Part shown: in pieces, positions 6,249-6,525 of the stretch | Layout of the letters: every line of letters begins with the position of its first letter | How positions within the stretch are numbered: position 1 is the first letter of the stretch | NCBI GenBank assembly: GCA_000402295.1 | Contig: AQRW01000069.1 | Span: forward strand, 1 to 6,525 | Reading direction: 5' to 3' | DNA from: Candidatus Aerophobus profundus SCGC AAA252-L23 | GTDB lineage: Bacteria > Aerophobota > Aerophobia > Aerophobales > Aerophobaceae | DNA: 6,525 nucleotides | Notes under the pieces: generated by a model | Told to the model about the DNA's origin: nothing | Seen by the model: the letters and a program-made list of their open reading frames with translations, nothing else | Databases searched by the model: none | Made by a program: the position numbers and the translations under genes

Positions 6249-6258
6249 GGAGGGAGGT
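6249..6258 (+). promoter_or_regulatory. Strong, extended ribosome-binding site of fabF
   Basis: GGAGG at 6249-6253 runs into GGAGGT at 6253-6258, and a further GGGAGA at 6260-6265 abuts the start. GGAGGT is 7 nt before ATG 6266, the ideal distance, and fixes that start. The run of overlapping purine-rich cores suggests efficient loading of fabF. Confidence 0.75.
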
Positions 6259-6265
6259 CGGGAGA

Positions 6266-6525
6266 ATGAGGCGGGTGGTAGTGACCGGAATGGGTGTAGT
6301 TTCTCCCATTGGTATCGGCGTTCCTAAATTTGAAGAGTCTATTTTCTCCGGTGCAAATGGCGTAAAAAGGATAAGTTTATTCGATCCCTCCTCTTATCGT
6401 TCTCAAATGGCTGGTGAGGTGAAAGACTTTAGTTATAGTAGATGTCTCTCATCCAAAGAAGCCAGGAGAATGGATAGATTTACTCAGTTAGGGATGGTGG
6501 CTGCTGACGAGGCTTTTAAGGAAGC
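6266..6525 (+). CDS. fabF: 3-oxoacyl-[acyl-carrier-protein] synthase II, N-terminal part (3' end missing)
   Basis: The open frame begins MRRVVVTGMGVVSPIG and continues without a stop to the window edge (86 full codons). FabF condenses malonyl-ACP with acyl-ACP to lengthen the chain by two carbons. The start RRVVVTGMGVVSPIG is the hallmark N-terminal strand and loop of the FabF/FabB ketosynthases. FSGANGVKRISLFDPSSY, near residues 27-44, and the later RRMDRFTQLGMVAADEAF segment match the FabF pattern. The catalytic Cys-His-His residues lie beyond the window, so activity cannot be judged. It follows acpP by 55 nt with a strong ribosome site. FabF is preferred over FabB on the acpP-fabF gene pairing and the N-terminal sequence; a KAS-like homologue is the alternative. 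Confidence 0.93.
   Translation, partial: MRRVVVTGMGVVSPIGIGVPKFEESIFSGANGVKRISLFDPSSYRSQMAGEVKDFSYSRCLSSKEARRMDRFTQLGMVAADEAFKE

Noticed and set aside
6211..6265. Terminator between acpP and fabF
   Set aside because: No GC-rich stem followed by a T-run is present.
6225..6269. A 14-codon open frame starting at GTG 6225 and ending in an ATGA overlap with fabF, resembling a leader peptide
   Set aside because: Its ribosome site is poor, the peptide has no attenuation-like codon run, and most of it is simply the fabF ribosome-binding region.

Overview
The window is a compact, all-plus-strand stretch of a bacterial chromosome. It carries eight genes, with the first and last cut by the window edges. 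The largest gap between genes is 68 bases, so there is no long non-coding stretch to explain. The sequence is AT-rich by eye, with common AGA/AGG arginine and ATA isoleucine codons. The protein set (type 1 isoleucyl-tRNA synthetase, bacterial lipoprotein enzymes, type II fatty-acid synthesis) is plainly bacterial. I cannot place it in a phylum. The Lgt variant and gene order do not match the enteric or Bacillus arrangements I know, and an uncultured or deep-branching lineage is only a guess. I see no tRNA or rRNA gene, CRISPR array, insertion sequence, phage gene or toxin gene.

Layout: the 3' end of a purine nucleoside phosphorylase gene (1-220), then ileS (236-3010), lspA (3010-3450), lgt (3457-4239), an RluA/RluD-family pseudouridine synthase gene (4236-5159), fabG (5156-5896), acpP (5965-6210) and the 5' end of fabF (6266 to the window edge). 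From ileS to fabG the junctions are a 1-nt overlap, a 6-nt gap and two 4-nt ATGA overlaps, which points to one transcript with translational coupling. The 68-nt gap before acpP contains a plausible promoter, so acpP-fabF may also be transcribed on its own.

Functionally, Lgt and LspA catalyse the first two steps of lipoprotein maturation. FabG, AcpP and FabF form the core of the acyl-chain elongation cycle that supplies the phospholipids Lgt uses as donor. IleRS and the pseudouridine synthase are translation genes. The window therefore looks like a housekeeping operon joining translation, lipoprotein processing and fatty-acid synthesis.

I did not find a convincing undescribed system. The points worth a second look are residue-level departures from family motifs: Asp for Asn at the purine-contact site of the phosphorylase, HLGQ in place of HxGH in IleRS, altered motifs in LspA and Lgt, and Asp36 in FabG. 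There is also a perfect 10-bp hairpin inside the lspA coding sequence.
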